From positions 1 through 44,673 of IMG/VR virus record IMGVR_UViG_3300042476_000112: DNA of 44,673 nt; one strand, written 5' to 3'. Made by a program: the position numbers and the translations under genes. Each line of letters opens with the position of its first letter. The stretch's first letter is position 1. Origin of the DNA: a virus. Below are positions 32,300-40,030 of the stretch, piece after piece. A model generated the notes under the pieces. It made no database searches. It had not been told where the DNA came from and saw nothing but the letters and a program-made list of their open reading frames with translations.

Positions 32300-35101
32300 A
32301 TGGCTGTCACTCAGAATACCTATACAGGGAACGGTTCTACCGTTCTCTATTCCTTCACTTTCCCATATCTTGAGACCACTGACATCAAAGTAAGTGTCAA
32401 TGGTACCGTCGTAACTACATACACCTTCGCCAACGCTACTACTATTCAGTTTAATACAGCTCCAGCTAATGGGGCTGCTATTAGAATCTATCGTCAAACA
32501 GATGACTCGGCACTCCCTGCTACGTTCTATTCGGGGTCTGCTATTCGTGCTACAGATCTGAATGATAACTTCACTCAGAACCTGTATGTGACACAGGAGT
32601 CGAGTAACAACGCTTCTACAGCTATTACTACGGCTAACTCTGCGACTACTACGGCAAATAGTGCACTAAGTACAGCAAATACTGCTTCAACTAATGCTAG
32701 TGCTGCTGTAGCTACTGCTAATACTGCTAGTACAAACGCCTCTAATGCTGTTACTACTGCGAATACTGCTAGTACCAATGCGTCTAATGCTGTAACAACT
32801 GCTAATGCTGCTTCAACTACAGCTACTAGCGCTGCTTCTGATGCGGCAACTGCTTTGTCAACAGCTAACACTGCATCTACAAACGCATCTAACGCTGTAA
32901 CAACCGCTAATACTGCTAGCACTAACGCAAGTACTGCCCTTTCAACAGCTAATACAGCAGCATCTAACGCTTCGACTGCACTTAGTCAAAGTAACACCGC
33001 CTTATCTCAAAGCGCATCTGCTGTTACTACTGCAAACACGGCAAATACAAATGCTACTGCAGCTTTGAATGCTGTTGCTGGTACTGTGCAGTATGTCTTG
33101 GTAGCTAACGTAGCAGCTATTCCAGGCACTCCTGGCAATGGTGATGCTATTGAAATTGCAGACTCTACTGGCATTGAAAGCTTTACACCACTTACTAACC
33201 TACCTGCAGGCTTTGTTGGTGACTCTGGTCTGAGTGTTCGTCTTCAATATTTGTCATCTGGTTCTACATGGAATTGGCTGAACTATTTTCCCAACAATGC
33301 AGAGACACGGTATCTTAAATTAGCTGGTGGTAGCATTACAGGTAATCTTGAGATCGGTGCTGCTGGTAGTCTAACGTTTGAGGGCTCAACAGCTAATGCA
33401 TTTGAGACGACGCTTGCTGTAACTGATCCAACTGCTGACCGCACCATCACGCTACCGAATGTGAGCGGCACAGTAGTAACCACCGGCGACACCGGCAGCG
33501 TCACCAGCACGATGATTGCCGATTCCACGATTGTGGATGGCGACATTTCGGCAAGTGCTGAGATTGCTGTTTCAAAGTTGGCTGATGGTTCTGCTCGCCA
33601 GCTGCTGCAGACCGACGCTGCTGGTACTGGGGTTGAGTGGACTAGCAATGTTGATGTACCTGGCACGCTGGATGTAACCAGCACCGCAACATTTGACAGC
33701 ATTATCAGCGCATCTGCTGGTGCGGCTGCAACACCAAGCATTACATTTACCGGCGATACAAACACTGGCATTTACTCCCCCGGTGCAGACCAAGTAGCCA
33801 TCTCGACTAATGCAGTTGAGCGTTTGCGTATTGATTCAAACGGCGATTTGCTTTCTGGGACTACCGGAAGCCTGGGCTATGGTGGGCGAAACATAATTCT
33901 CAAAAGCGGTCAAGGCTACGCTGGTATTGCTTCACTAACCACAGAATCTCGCTTCTTTAGCACTTGGGATAGTTCTGCTATTCCAATGACATTTTATCAG
34001 GGTGGCTCCGAACGCATGCGCCTGGACTCCAGTGGCCGATTAGGTCTGGGGACTACTGGGCCTGTCAATGGTGGTGCAACACTTCTTACAATTCGACAAA
34101 CCGGTGGAGACTTAAGTAGCACTACTGTAACTCGTGCCAATGCTCAGGGAATAACTGTTTCCGATCCCGCCTCTCCCACTGGTAATTATGGAAACGGTAT
34201 TTGGTTTGACAGTGGTGCTTTGCTGGCAGGCATCGCCTCAACTCGCATAACAACAAGCAACTGGGGCACGGATCTTCGTTTTTATACTCACCCAACCGCG
34301 ACTTCCAACTTAGATAATGTTTATGAACGAGTCCGTATTGATTCTGAAGGCCGCGTAGGGATTGGCACTACGAGTCCTGCAACTAGATTAAACGTCTTTG
34401 AAAGCACAGGCGCCAGCTTGTTTAGGCTAAATGGGCTGAATGGTTATAATCTAGATATTGCAAATAACTTTGACAGCGGAACAAGATACGATTTCAATAT
34501 TGGTTCTGGCTCTGGAGCATTTTCTTTCACTACATCAGCAGGAGAACGCGCCCGCATCGACAGCTCCGGCAGGTTGTTAGTTGGCACGTCTACTGCGCTT
34601 GGACCGTCAACTACGTCTACTGGAATCACGCTGTATCCAAACGATTACAGTGTTTTCAGTTCAGCAGGCAACGAGCCGATTACCGTTAACAGAAACAACG
34701 ACGGCGCTATTGTTTCTTGCCGCCGAAGCGGTGTAAGTGTTGGTTCGATTTCAGTAACTACAACTGCAACGGCCTTTAACACCTCATCTGATTACCGCCT
34801 CAAGGAAAACGTTGTCCCATTGATCGGCGCTGTTGATCGCCTCAATCAACTTCAGGTTCACCGCTTCAACTTCATCGCGGACCCCGATAAGACCGTTGAT
34901 GGCTTCATTGCCCACGAAGCCCAGGCCGTTGTCCCTGAGTGCGTCACTGGCACGAAGGATGCAGTGGATGCTGACGGCAATCCCGTTTACCAAGGCATCG
35001 ACCAGTCCAAGCTTGTTCCCCTACTGACTGCTGCGTTGCAGGAAGCCATTGGTCGCATCGAAACCCTTGAAGCCAAAGTTGCAGCCCTTGAAGGCGTGTA
35101 G
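32300..35101 (+). CDS. Tail fiber protein with S74 self-cleaving chaperone
   Basis: 933 aa. Residues 1-100 are a T7 gp17-type attachment domain (MAVTQNTYTGNGSTVLYSF; LYVTQESSNNAS). Residues ~105-255 form a shaft of tandem TANTASTNAS-like units. From ~375 the composition changes and four ER-x-R-(I/L)-DS-x-GR...GT units occur (VERLRIDSNG, SERMRLDSSG, YERVRIDSEG, GERARIDSSG). The C-terminus is a peptidase S74 intramolecular chaperone with Ser830 and Lys835 (SDYRLKENV) as cleavage dyad and a closing coiled coil (RIETLEAKVAALEGV). Determines host binding. Confidence 0.94.
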   Translation: MAVTQNTYTGNGSTVLYSFTFPYLETTDIKVSVNGTVVTTYTFANATTIQFNTAPANGAAIRIYRQTDDSALPATFYSGSAIRATDLNDNFTQNLYVTQESSNNASTAITTANSATTTANSALSTANTASTNASAAVATANTASTNASNAVTTANTASTNASNAVTTANAASTTATSAASDAATALSTANTASTNASNAVTTANTASTNASTALSTANTAASNASTALSQSNTALSQSASAVTTANTANTNATAALNAVAGTVQYVLVANVAAIPGTPGNGDAIEIADSTGIESFTPLTNLPAGFVGDSGLSVRLQYLSSGSTWNWLNYFPNNAETRYLKLAGGSITGNLEIGAAGSLTFEGSTANAFETTLAVTDPTADRTITLPNVSGTVVTTGDTGSVTSTMIADSTIVDGDISASAEIAVSKLADGSARQLLQTDAAGTGVEWTSNVDVPGTLDVTSTATFDSIISASAGAAATPSITFTGDTNTGIYSPGADQVAISTNAVERLRIDSNGDLLSGTTGSLGYGGRNIILKSGQGYAGIASLTTESRFFSTWDSSAIPMTFYQGGSERMRLDSSGRLGLGTTGPVNGGATLLTIRQTGGDLSSTTVTRANAQGITVSDPASPTGNYGNGIWFDSGALLAGIASTRITTSNWGTDLRFYTHPTATSNLDNVYERVRIDSEGRVGIGTTSPATRLNVFESTGASLFRLNGLNGYNLDIANNFDSGTRYDFNIGSGSGAFSFTTSAGERARIDSSGRLLVGTSTALGPSTTSTGITLYPNDYSVFSSAGNEPITVNRNNDGAIVSCRRSGVSVGSISVTTTATAFNTSSDYRLKENVVPLIGAVDRLNQLQVHRFNFIADPDKTVDGFIAHEAQAVVPECVTGTKDAVDADGNPVYQGIDQSKLVPLLTAALQEAIGRIETLEAKVAALEGV
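32630..33060 (+). repeat. Degenerate tandem repeat in the tail-fiber shaft
   Basis: DNA encoding serial ACT-GCT-AAT-ACT-GCT-AGT-ACT-AAY-GC units, giving amino acid blocks such as TANTASTNASNAVT of 14 residues repeated about ten times with variation. Third-position changes differ among copies, so the protein repeat, not the DNA, is under selection. Shaft length could change by recombination between copies. Confidence 0.75.
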
Positions 35102-35119
35102 TCCTACTCTCTAGGGGGG

Positions 35120-35149
35120 TTGACAAGCTGGTAGGAGGTGGGCTAGGAT
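35120..35149 (+). promoter_or_regulatory. Sigma70-like promoter for integrase
   Basis: Consensus -35 box TTGACA (35120-35125), an 18-base spacer and TAGGAT (35144-35149, 4/6 to TATAAT), in the 81-base gap between tail fiber and integrase. It would let host RNA polymerase express int independently of the phage late programme. Boxes read by eye. Confidence 0.55.
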
Positions 35150-35182
35150 GGCTCCATAGTCGCTTAACCGCCTTCTACCACT

Positions 35183-36040
35183 ATGTCTCTCACCCTTGTT
35201 GACGCCTGGGATCAGTTCGTTGCTGAGCGTTCCATTTCCCTCTGCCCTACCAGCCTGACCTCGGATTACACGCAGGTGTCTAAGTGGCTTGCACGGTCCC
35301 CTCATCAGGATTTTCACACCGATGGACGGAAAACAATGGTCTGGCTGCTCCAGCAAGAACCAGTCCAGTCTGCTCGGCGTGTGGCTATGTACCTGAAGAG
35401 CCTTTACCGTTGGGCTAGTCAGGAGGATATTGCGCTGATTGAACGCAGCCCTATTCAATCTTTTCGGATGCCTAAGGCTCCGCAACGTGATGAGGAGATT
35501 GTGGTAATTCCTCGTAAAGAGATCCCTGTGGTCTTCTCATCGCTTCAGTCTAAGCAAACCTACCGCAACGTTAGTTGGTCAGCTTATGCTGAATTTATGC
35601 TGCAAACTGCCATGCGTACAGGTGAGGTGCGTGCTCTGATGTGGGAGGATATTAAGGATAATAAAATCCTTGTACACCAGAACTACACCCTAACCCATGG
35701 TTTGAAGAACAGCACTAAGACAAATAAAAAGCGTTGGGTACCTCTTAATGAGAAGTGCCAAGCCATCTTGAACTCACTGCAACAAGATAGTGAGTTTATC
35801 TTCCCTTGGGATCGACTGTCTTTCCAAAGCTACTTCCGCAAGCGGATGTTGAAGCTGAGGAACGAGTCTTCGATTTCCAATGTTTACCGCCCTTATGATT
35901 TGCGTCATACTGCTATCAGCCATTGGATTGAAGCTGGAATTCCTGTTGCACAAGTTGCTAACTGGGCTGGCAACACTGCTGATGTTATCTGGAAGCACTA
36001 CGCAAACACCACTCAAGAATACGAAATCCCTGTTATCTAA
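35183..36040 (+). CDS. int: Tyrosine recombinase / integrase
   Basis: 285 aa, with an N-terminal SAM-like DNA-binding domain (residues ~5-85) and a catalytic domain. Catalytic set: Arg145 (AMRTGEVRAL), Lys179 (STKTNKKRW), Arg241 (YDLRHTAISHW) and Tyr273 (KHYANTT). Two usual histidines are changed (Tyr238 in HxxR box, Asn264 in WAGN), a pattern I associate with cyanobacterial and cyanophage integrases, so it may still be active. In P-SSP7 the int gene is near the RNA polymerase; here it follows the tail fiber. No tRNA-like attP was found. TAATG overlap with the next gene. Confidence 0.93.
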   Translation: MSLTLVDAWDQFVAERSISLCPTSLTSDYTQVSKWLARSPHQDFHTDGRKTMVWLLQQEPVQSARRVAMYLKSLYRWASQEDIALIERSPIQSFRMPKAPQRDEEIVVIPRKEIPVVFSSLQSKQTYRNVSWSAYAEFMLQTAMRTGEVRALMWEDIKDNKILVHQNYTLTHGLKNSTKTNKKRWVPLNEKCQAILNSLQQDSEFIFPWDRLSFQSYFRKRMLKLRNESSISNVYRPYDLRHTAISHWIEAGIPVAQVANWAGNTADVIWKHYANTTQEYEIPVI

Positions 36041-36369
36041 TGTCTAACACCACCTTTTCTTGGAACATTGCAAACCTTGAACGTACCCTTGCTACTGGCG
36101 AAGTCACCACAGTTCACTATACGGTAACTGCTAAAGATGATGCCTATAGCGCAGGTGCTTATGGTTCTATTGGACTTGATCCTGCAGAGCCGGAATCAAT
36201 GGTGCCTTTTGCAAGTCTTGATGAATTTACTGTAGCAAGTTGGGTTGCTAACAAGTTTGGTCCAGAGAAAGTGCAAGAAATCCAAGATGCACTGCAACAA
36301 CAACTTGATATTCAACGTACTCCTGTGACTGGCTCTGGAGTTCCCTGGAATACACAACCTACTGCATGA
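36040..36369 (+). CDS. Conserved cyanophage protein (109 aa), possible structural role
   Basis: The product starts MSNTTFSWNIANLERTLATGEV and contains VHYTVTAKDD, YGSIGLDP and FGPEKVQEIQDALQQQ, ending GVPWNTQPTA. I recall many cyanophage proteins with this ISNLERTLATG... opening, of unknown function (a DUF-type family). Coupled to int by TAATG. It may be an adhesin-associated or regulatory small protein; not resolvable here. Confidence 0.75.
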   Translation: MSNTTFSWNIANLERTLATGEVTTVHYTVTAKDDAYSAGAYGSIGLDPAEPESMVPFASLDEFTVASWVANKFGPEKVQEIQDALQQQLDIQRTPVTGSGVPWNTQPTA

Positions 36370-36377
36370 GGTGAATC

Positions 36378-36584
36378 ATGATTACCATCCTTGGTATCAA
36401 AGTGTCTTATGAGACGCTTGCTTTTTTTATTCTTTTCATTACTTCTGAATACCTTGGAATGACTAAAAAGCGTCGTTCTAATAGTGTCACTCAAGCTATT
36501 TCTATGGCGGCTGCTTACTTCAGCAAGACCCGTACTGAAGACGACAAGGTTCGCCGCTTCCGTCGTGCATTAAAGGGGAAATAG
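36378..36584 (+). CDS. Small membrane protein, holin-like (68 aa)
   Basis: Good ribosome binding site (GAGGTG at 36368-36373). One predicted transmembrane segment (residues ~10-27, SYETLAFFILFITSEYLGM) followed by a basic tail (KKRRSNS...KVRRFRRALKGK). It lies directly before the endolysin gene (5-base gap), so a holin or lysis accessory role is plausible. It is not clearly similar to T7 gp17.5. Confidence 0.6.
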   Translation: MITILGIKVSYETLAFFILFITSEYLGMTKKRRSNSVTQAISMAAAYFSKTRTEDDKVRRFRRALKGK

Positions 36585-36588
36585 TTCG

Positions 36589-37557
36589 ATGGTACTGCTG
36601 CAAGTTAAGCAGTACTACCCACAAACCGATAGCGCCACAGGCCACGGAGATCGGATGTGCTTTAGCTCTACATGTGCTATGGCCATCAAGTATCTTCTAC
36701 CTGGGGCGCTTCGTGGTAGTAATGCAGATGATGATTATCTAAGGACTGTTCTTAAATACGGCGATACAACATCATCCACCAGTCAAGTTAAAGCCTGTCA
36801 GCAGTACGGTGTACTTGCTACATTTTACACCAAAGGGACCAAACAGAATTTACTTAATGAGTTGAAGGCAGGCTACCCAGTCGCTACAGGCATCCTCCAT
36901 AAAGGTCACGTCTCCAATCCCGTTGGTGGTGGCCACTGGATGCTTCTGATTGGTGATGACGGAGAACACGGCATCTTCCACGATCCATACGGTGAGATGG
37001 ATAACGTCAACGGTGGCTACGTCAAAGTTGGCTCTGGTGGTAAGAGTGTCAAATACACCTGGCGTAACTGGTTAAAGCGTTGGGAAGTTGAAGGTCCAGG
37101 GACTGGTTGGTTCATGACCTTCAGGCCAGTGCAGCAAACGAGACCTATTACTACCGTAGAGAACACCTGGAAGGGAGTTAAAGCTGCTGCTCAGATTGCT
37201 GGAGCGAAGTATCCAGAAGTAGTTGCTGCTCAGTGGGCATTAGAGAGCGGTTACGGGAAGCACACCTCTGGTAAGAACAATTATTTTGGACTTAAAGGGG
37301 AAGGTTCTGATCGTGAAACCAAAGAATTCATCAATGGTCAATGGATCACTATTCAAGCTGGCTTTATTGACTTCCCAGATCTACAAACCTGTGTTACCTA
37401 CCTAGTTGATAGGTGGTACCGGGACTATCAACGCTATAAAGGCGTCAATCGTGCAAGTTCTCCCGAAGAGTGTGCACGGCTTCTTGTTGCTGAAGGTTAC
37501 GCCACCGATCCTCAGTATGCTGATAAATTAATCAAACTAATGAGGGAGAATGTCTAG
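36589..37557 (+). CDS. Endolysin with C39-like peptidase and glucosaminidase domains
   Basis: 322 aa. The N-terminal ~180 residues resemble a papain-like C39 peptidase: Cys24 (RMCFSST), His116 (GGGHWMLLIG) and Asp132 (FHDPYGE). Residues ~190-322 resemble the mannosyl-glycoprotein endo-beta-N-acetylglucosaminidase/FlgJ family with Glu219 (AAQWALESGYGKH) and NNYFGLKG. It would cut both peptide cross-links and glycan strands at lysis. T7 uses an amidase (gp3.5) instead; none is seen here. The end overlaps the next gene by 8 bases. Confidence 0.88.
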   Translation: MVLLQVKQYYPQTDSATGHGDRMCFSSTCAMAIKYLLPGALRGSNADDDYLRTVLKYGDTTSSTSQVKACQQYGVLATFYTKGTKQNLLNELKAGYPVATGILHKGHVSNPVGGGHWMLLIGDDGEHGIFHDPYGEMDNVNGGYVKVGSGGKSVKYTWRNWLKRWEVEGPGTGWFMTFRPVQQTRPITTVENTWKGVKAAAQIAGAKYPEVVAAQWALESGYGKHTSGKNNYFGLKGEGSDRETKEFINGQWITIQAGFIDFPDLQTCVTYLVDRWYRDYQRYKGVNRASSPEECARLLVAEGYATDPQYADKLIKLMRENV

Positions 37558-37954
37558 CACTACTTACAATATCACACCTGGCAGGTATGAACGTCAGCTA
37601 CCTGTAGCAACCAAGGTTCACTTCAAAAGCTCAGCTAACAGCACCAATGCTACTTCTGTAAAGGGTAGTTCTGGTGCTGTTTTTAATATGATCATCCATA
37701 ACACCCATAGTGGTGGAGGTGGTGGTTCTGCAATTGCATTTCGATTGTATGATAAAGCTACAGCACCAATTGTTGGTACAGATGTACCGATGATTGTCAT
37801 TCACGTTCAATCAAACGATTCTAAAGAGATCAACTTTACTAGTGGTATCACCTTTGTTAATGGTATTGCTTACTCTATCACAGATGGTAGCTCATTAATG
37901 GATGCAACTGTTGTATCTGCAGATGGTGTACAGGTCTACATCGGGTACATGTGA
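37550..37954 (+). CDS. Hypothetical beta-rich protein (134 aa)
   Basis: ATG 37550 inside the end of the endolysin gene. Beta-rich with a Gly run (HSGGGGGSAIAFRLYDK) and alternating hydrophobics up to the end (VQVYIGYM). No motif. Its appearance fits a small virion or receptor-interaction protein; situated between lysis genes. The stop overlaps the next start (GTGATG). Confidence 0.6.
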   Translation: MSSTTYNITPGRYERQLPVATKVHFKSSANSTNATSVKGSSGAVFNMIIHNTHSGGGGGSAIAFRLYDKATAPIVGTDVPMIVIHVQSNDSKEINFTSGITFVNGIAYSITDGSSLMDATVVSADGVQVYIGYM

Positions 37955-38199
37955 TGATTGAAGCTGCTGTTACAGGAGTAATCTCTCTTGTTATTGGCGT
38001 TAGTGGTGGTGTTATGGCTATCAGTTCACGTTCTAACTCACGTATGGATCAAATAGACAAACGTATTGATGGTATTGAACTACGTCTTGCTGAGAAATAC
38101 GTGCCTCGTCAGGAACTAGCTAATGCCTTGCAAAAGATGGAGGACCATATGATAAGGATCGAGAACAAATTAGACCAGATTGTATTAAAAAATGGCTAA
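37954..38199 (+). CDS. Probable holin (one membrane helix plus coiled coil, 81 aa)
   Basis: ATG 37954, one base after or within the previous stop (an adjacent GTG at 37951 would add one residue). Residues 1-22 are a Gly/Val/Ile-rich membrane segment (AAVTGVISLVIGVSGGVMAI), then a charged coiled coil (RMDQIDKRIDGIELRL... and MIRIENKLDQIV). Position immediately before the small terminase is that of T7 gp17.5 holin. Function inferred from position and topology. Confidence 0.6.
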   Translation: MIEAAVTGVISLVIGVSGGVMAISSRSNSRMDQIDKRIDGIELRLAEKYVPRQELANALQKMEDHMIRIENKLDQIVLKNG

Positions 38200-38443
38200 C
38201 AAAAAAGCGACAGAGGATATGTTTAACGAGCTACATAACCTTGTTACTACTGAATTCCTCAAGCGTATTAAAGCTGGAGAGGCTACAGCACAAGAACTTA
38301 AAGCAGCTTGCGACTGGCTCTCTAAAAACGACATCAGTGGTGTAGCCTATGATGGTAACCCTCTTGATAAACTTGCTAATGTGCTACCTCAAATAGACCC
38401 TGAACTGGTACAACGGAGATTGTATGGCAAGTCGTACGTCTGA
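38192..38443 (+). CDS. terS: Terminase small subunit (T7 gp18-like)
   Basis: 83 aa (T7 gp18 is 89 aa). Helical, with LHNLVTTEFLKRIKAGEATA and LKAACDWLSKNDISG, a pattern used by podoviral small terminases, and the standard order holin - gp18 - ... - gp19. It recognises concatemeric DNA and delivers it to the large terminase. Overlaps both neighbours. Here three genes separate it from the large subunit. Confidence 0.82.
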   Translation: MANKKATEDMFNELHNLVTTEFLKRIKAGEATAQELKAACDWLSKNDISGVAYDGNPLDKLANVLPQIDPELVQRRLYGKSYV

Positions 38444-38669
38444 CTATTACAAAAAGAATCCGAAAGCTCGTCAAAAGCGTCTTAAACAACAGACTCGTTA
38501 CAACCGGCAATCCTTACAAATTGATAAACGTGTTGAACTCAATCGTGAAAACCACAAACGCGGCACCTATGGTAATGGTGACGGTAAAGATGTATCACAC
38601 AAAAAAGATGGTTCAACAGTCCTTGAAAAAGCGTCCACCAATAGAGCTAGAAATCGGTCTAGGAAATGA
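38424..38669 (+). CDS. Small, highly basic protein between terminase genes (81 aa)
   Basis: The product MASRTSDYYKKNPKARQKRL... is about one third Lys, Arg and His, ending ASTNRARNRSRK, with GTYGNGDGKDVSHKKDG in the middle. I recall this DYYxxNPKAxxK...GTYG..DGKDxSH pattern from many phages, next to HNH or terminase genes. Probably nucleic-acid binding; role in packaging unproven. Overlaps genes on both sides. Confidence 0.75.
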   Translation: MASRTSDYYKKNPKARQKRLKQQTRYNRQSLQIDKRVELNRENHKRGTYGNGDGKDVSHKKDGSTVLEKASTNRARNRSRK

Positions 38670-38995
38670 CTCCCCTGCTGCCGTCCCCTGATCACTACCT
38701 CCACAACCTAATAACGATGACAAGTCCCGAAGCAAAGCGCCTTTGGAGGCGTGCCATTAAAGAACACTTCAACTGTCAATGTGTCTACTGTGGAAATCAC
38801 TATGAATTACATGAACTTACTCTTGATCACGTTCGCCCTCGCTGTTTTGGAGGAGAAGACCTTACATCAAATCTTGTACCCTCATGTTGGGAGTGTAATC
38901 AGGCTAAAGGCAGCAATAATTGGTTAACATGGATGCGTAATACCTTTGGGATAACACCCAGAGAACGTCTTATTTTACAACATATACATGCCTAA
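38666..38995 (+). CDS. HNH endonuclease
   Basis: 109 aa (a later ATG at 38717 would give 92 aa). Classic HNH core with two CxxC zinc knuckles: CVYCGNHYELHELTLDHV (Cys-x-x-Cys, Asp-His) and CWECNQAKGSNNW. HNH proteins beside terminase genes are known to act with the packaging machinery in some phages; a homing role is the alternative. No interrupted gene is seen near it, so a packaging-linked role is the better guess. Confidence 0.9.
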   Translation: MTPLLPSPDHYLHNLITMTSPEAKRLWRRAIKEHFNCQCVYCGNHYELHELTLDHVRPRCFGGEDLTSNLVPSCWECNQAKGSNNWLTWMRNTFGITPRERLILQHIHA

Positions 38996-39962
38996 GCTAC
39001 TTGAAACCACTACATTAAGGGGTAAAAAGCGCCGCGTTTACGAGTTTACTGATAACATTGAAGAAGCTCGTAAGATAGCTAAAAAAGCATTAGCTAACGG
39101 TGAAATTACCCCTATTTTTCTTACAGAAGATGGTCAGCGGCTGCGTGTTGAAGCTAAATCTAAACAAAAACTAGACGGTCCAGTGTCTTGGAAGGACATT
39201 GATGTTAAAACTGTTGAACGTGGTGAAACAAGTGCCAAACGTAAGATGGCAATTGAAAAGCTATCACCTGATCCAACTGTACAGCGTGCTGGTCAGGAAG
39301 CCATGGCTGCTGCTAATAAAGCAGGGTTAGAAGGTCATCACGGTCTACCATTAGAAAAAGCACAACGCGGTTACGATGAAATCTTAGAAACAAAAGGTAA
39401 AGCAGCTGCCGATGAGTGGATTCGTACACAAGCAGCTGTAGGTAAACCATTGGGGCATGACCCCGCTAATATCTTTGCCCTTGGTAGAGAAGAACACAGT
39501 GCTATTCACGCTAAATTAGAACCCCAACTTCAAGAAAGCATTAAAAAAGCTGGATCTGAAGCTGATAAAGTGTTCAGTTTTGCTAACGGTGGTGTTCGTT
39601 TAAACGCTAGAAACCTTGCTGTTGCAGGTCTTCTTAGCTATGGAGCATTTGGTACGGCTGCAAGTGCTGCTGAAACAGCACAACGTGCACAACTAGCCCA
39701 AGAAACAGGCAATCCTTTGGATATGTTACAAGCTGGTATTGCAGGTGTGTCTACTGCAGCCGATGTAGCAGCCTATAATCCATTAACTTCCTTACCTGCT
39801 GAAGCTGTGTCTACAGCTGCTGATGTAGCTAATATCGGTATTGATGCTGCTAGAAGCATTAATATTGGTAATGAACTTAAATATATTGGTGGTCAAGTAA
39901 GGCTTGGTAGACTACCGTATGGACTTGAACAAGTTGCTAGCTGGGCAAAGTCTGCATTCTAA
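38988..39962 (+). CDS. HNH/LHH-like nuclease-domain protein with hydrophobic C-terminus (324 aa)
   Basis: The N-terminal ~90 residues are charged (MPKLLETTTLRGKKRRVYEF). The middle (~115-180) contains GLEGHHGLPLEKAQ and HDPANIFALGREEHSAIHAKLE, the arrangement of HH...N...H...H seen in LHH/WHH-type HNH nucleases of toxins. The C-terminal ~120 residues have Ala/Gly-rich hydrophobic segments (NLAVAGLLSYGAFGTAASAA) that could meet membrane or virion proteins. Uses more TTA codons and A/T-rich codons than its neighbours, a sign of recent acquisition. I do not recognise a full-length homologue. Confidence 0.65.
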   Translation: MPKLLETTTLRGKKRRVYEFTDNIEEARKIAKKALANGEITPIFLTEDGQRLRVEAKSKQKLDGPVSWKDIDVKTVERGETSAKRKMAIEKLSPDPTVQRAGQEAMAAANKAGLEGHHGLPLEKAQRGYDEILETKGKAAADEWIRTQAAVGKPLGHDPANIFALGREEHSAIHAKLEPQLQESIKKAGSEADKVFSFANGGVRLNARNLAVAGLLSYGAFGTAASAAETAQRAQLAQETGNPLDMLQAGIAGVSTAADVAAYNPLTSLPAEAVSTAADVANIGIDAARSINIGNELKYIGGQVRLGRLPYGLEQVASWAKSAF

Positions 39963-39969
39963 TACTTAC

Positions 39970-40006
39970 GGAGAGGTACCTACAAGCCCCTACAAGGTGC
40001 CTCTCC
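39970..40006 (+). promoter_or_regulatory. Strong hairpin upstream of the large terminase
   Basis: GGAGAGGTACC (39970-39980) pairs along its full length with GGTGCCTCTCC (39996-40006; one G-U). The 15-base loop contains CTACAAGCCCCTACAAGG, a direct repeat of CTACAAG. No U-run follows, so it looks more like an RNase processing site or attenuator than a terminator. TATATT at 40018-40023 could be a -10 box but lacks a -35. Confidence 0.55.
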
Positions 40007-40030
40007 CCTTACTCAGGTATATTCTACCAC

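Noticed and set aside
32325-32338. Third copy of the 24-base element (TATACAGGGAACGG at the tail fiber start)
   Set aside because: Only about ten bases match, the palindrome is missing, and the bases encode the conserved NTYTGNGS of the fiber N-terminus.
32575-33771. Minus-strand frames of 115 and 162 codons in the tail fiber gene
   Set aside because: Created by the repeats of the fiber shaft and GC-rich part; low complexity (AVLAVVTAL-like) and no start signals.
35102-36040. attP site with tRNA 3' end near integrase
   Set aside because: Scanned for T-loop-like GTTCRANTC segments here and elsewhere; candidates (e.g. 5211-5222, 9041-9058, 38604-38616) do not form a T-stem. A host genome would be needed.
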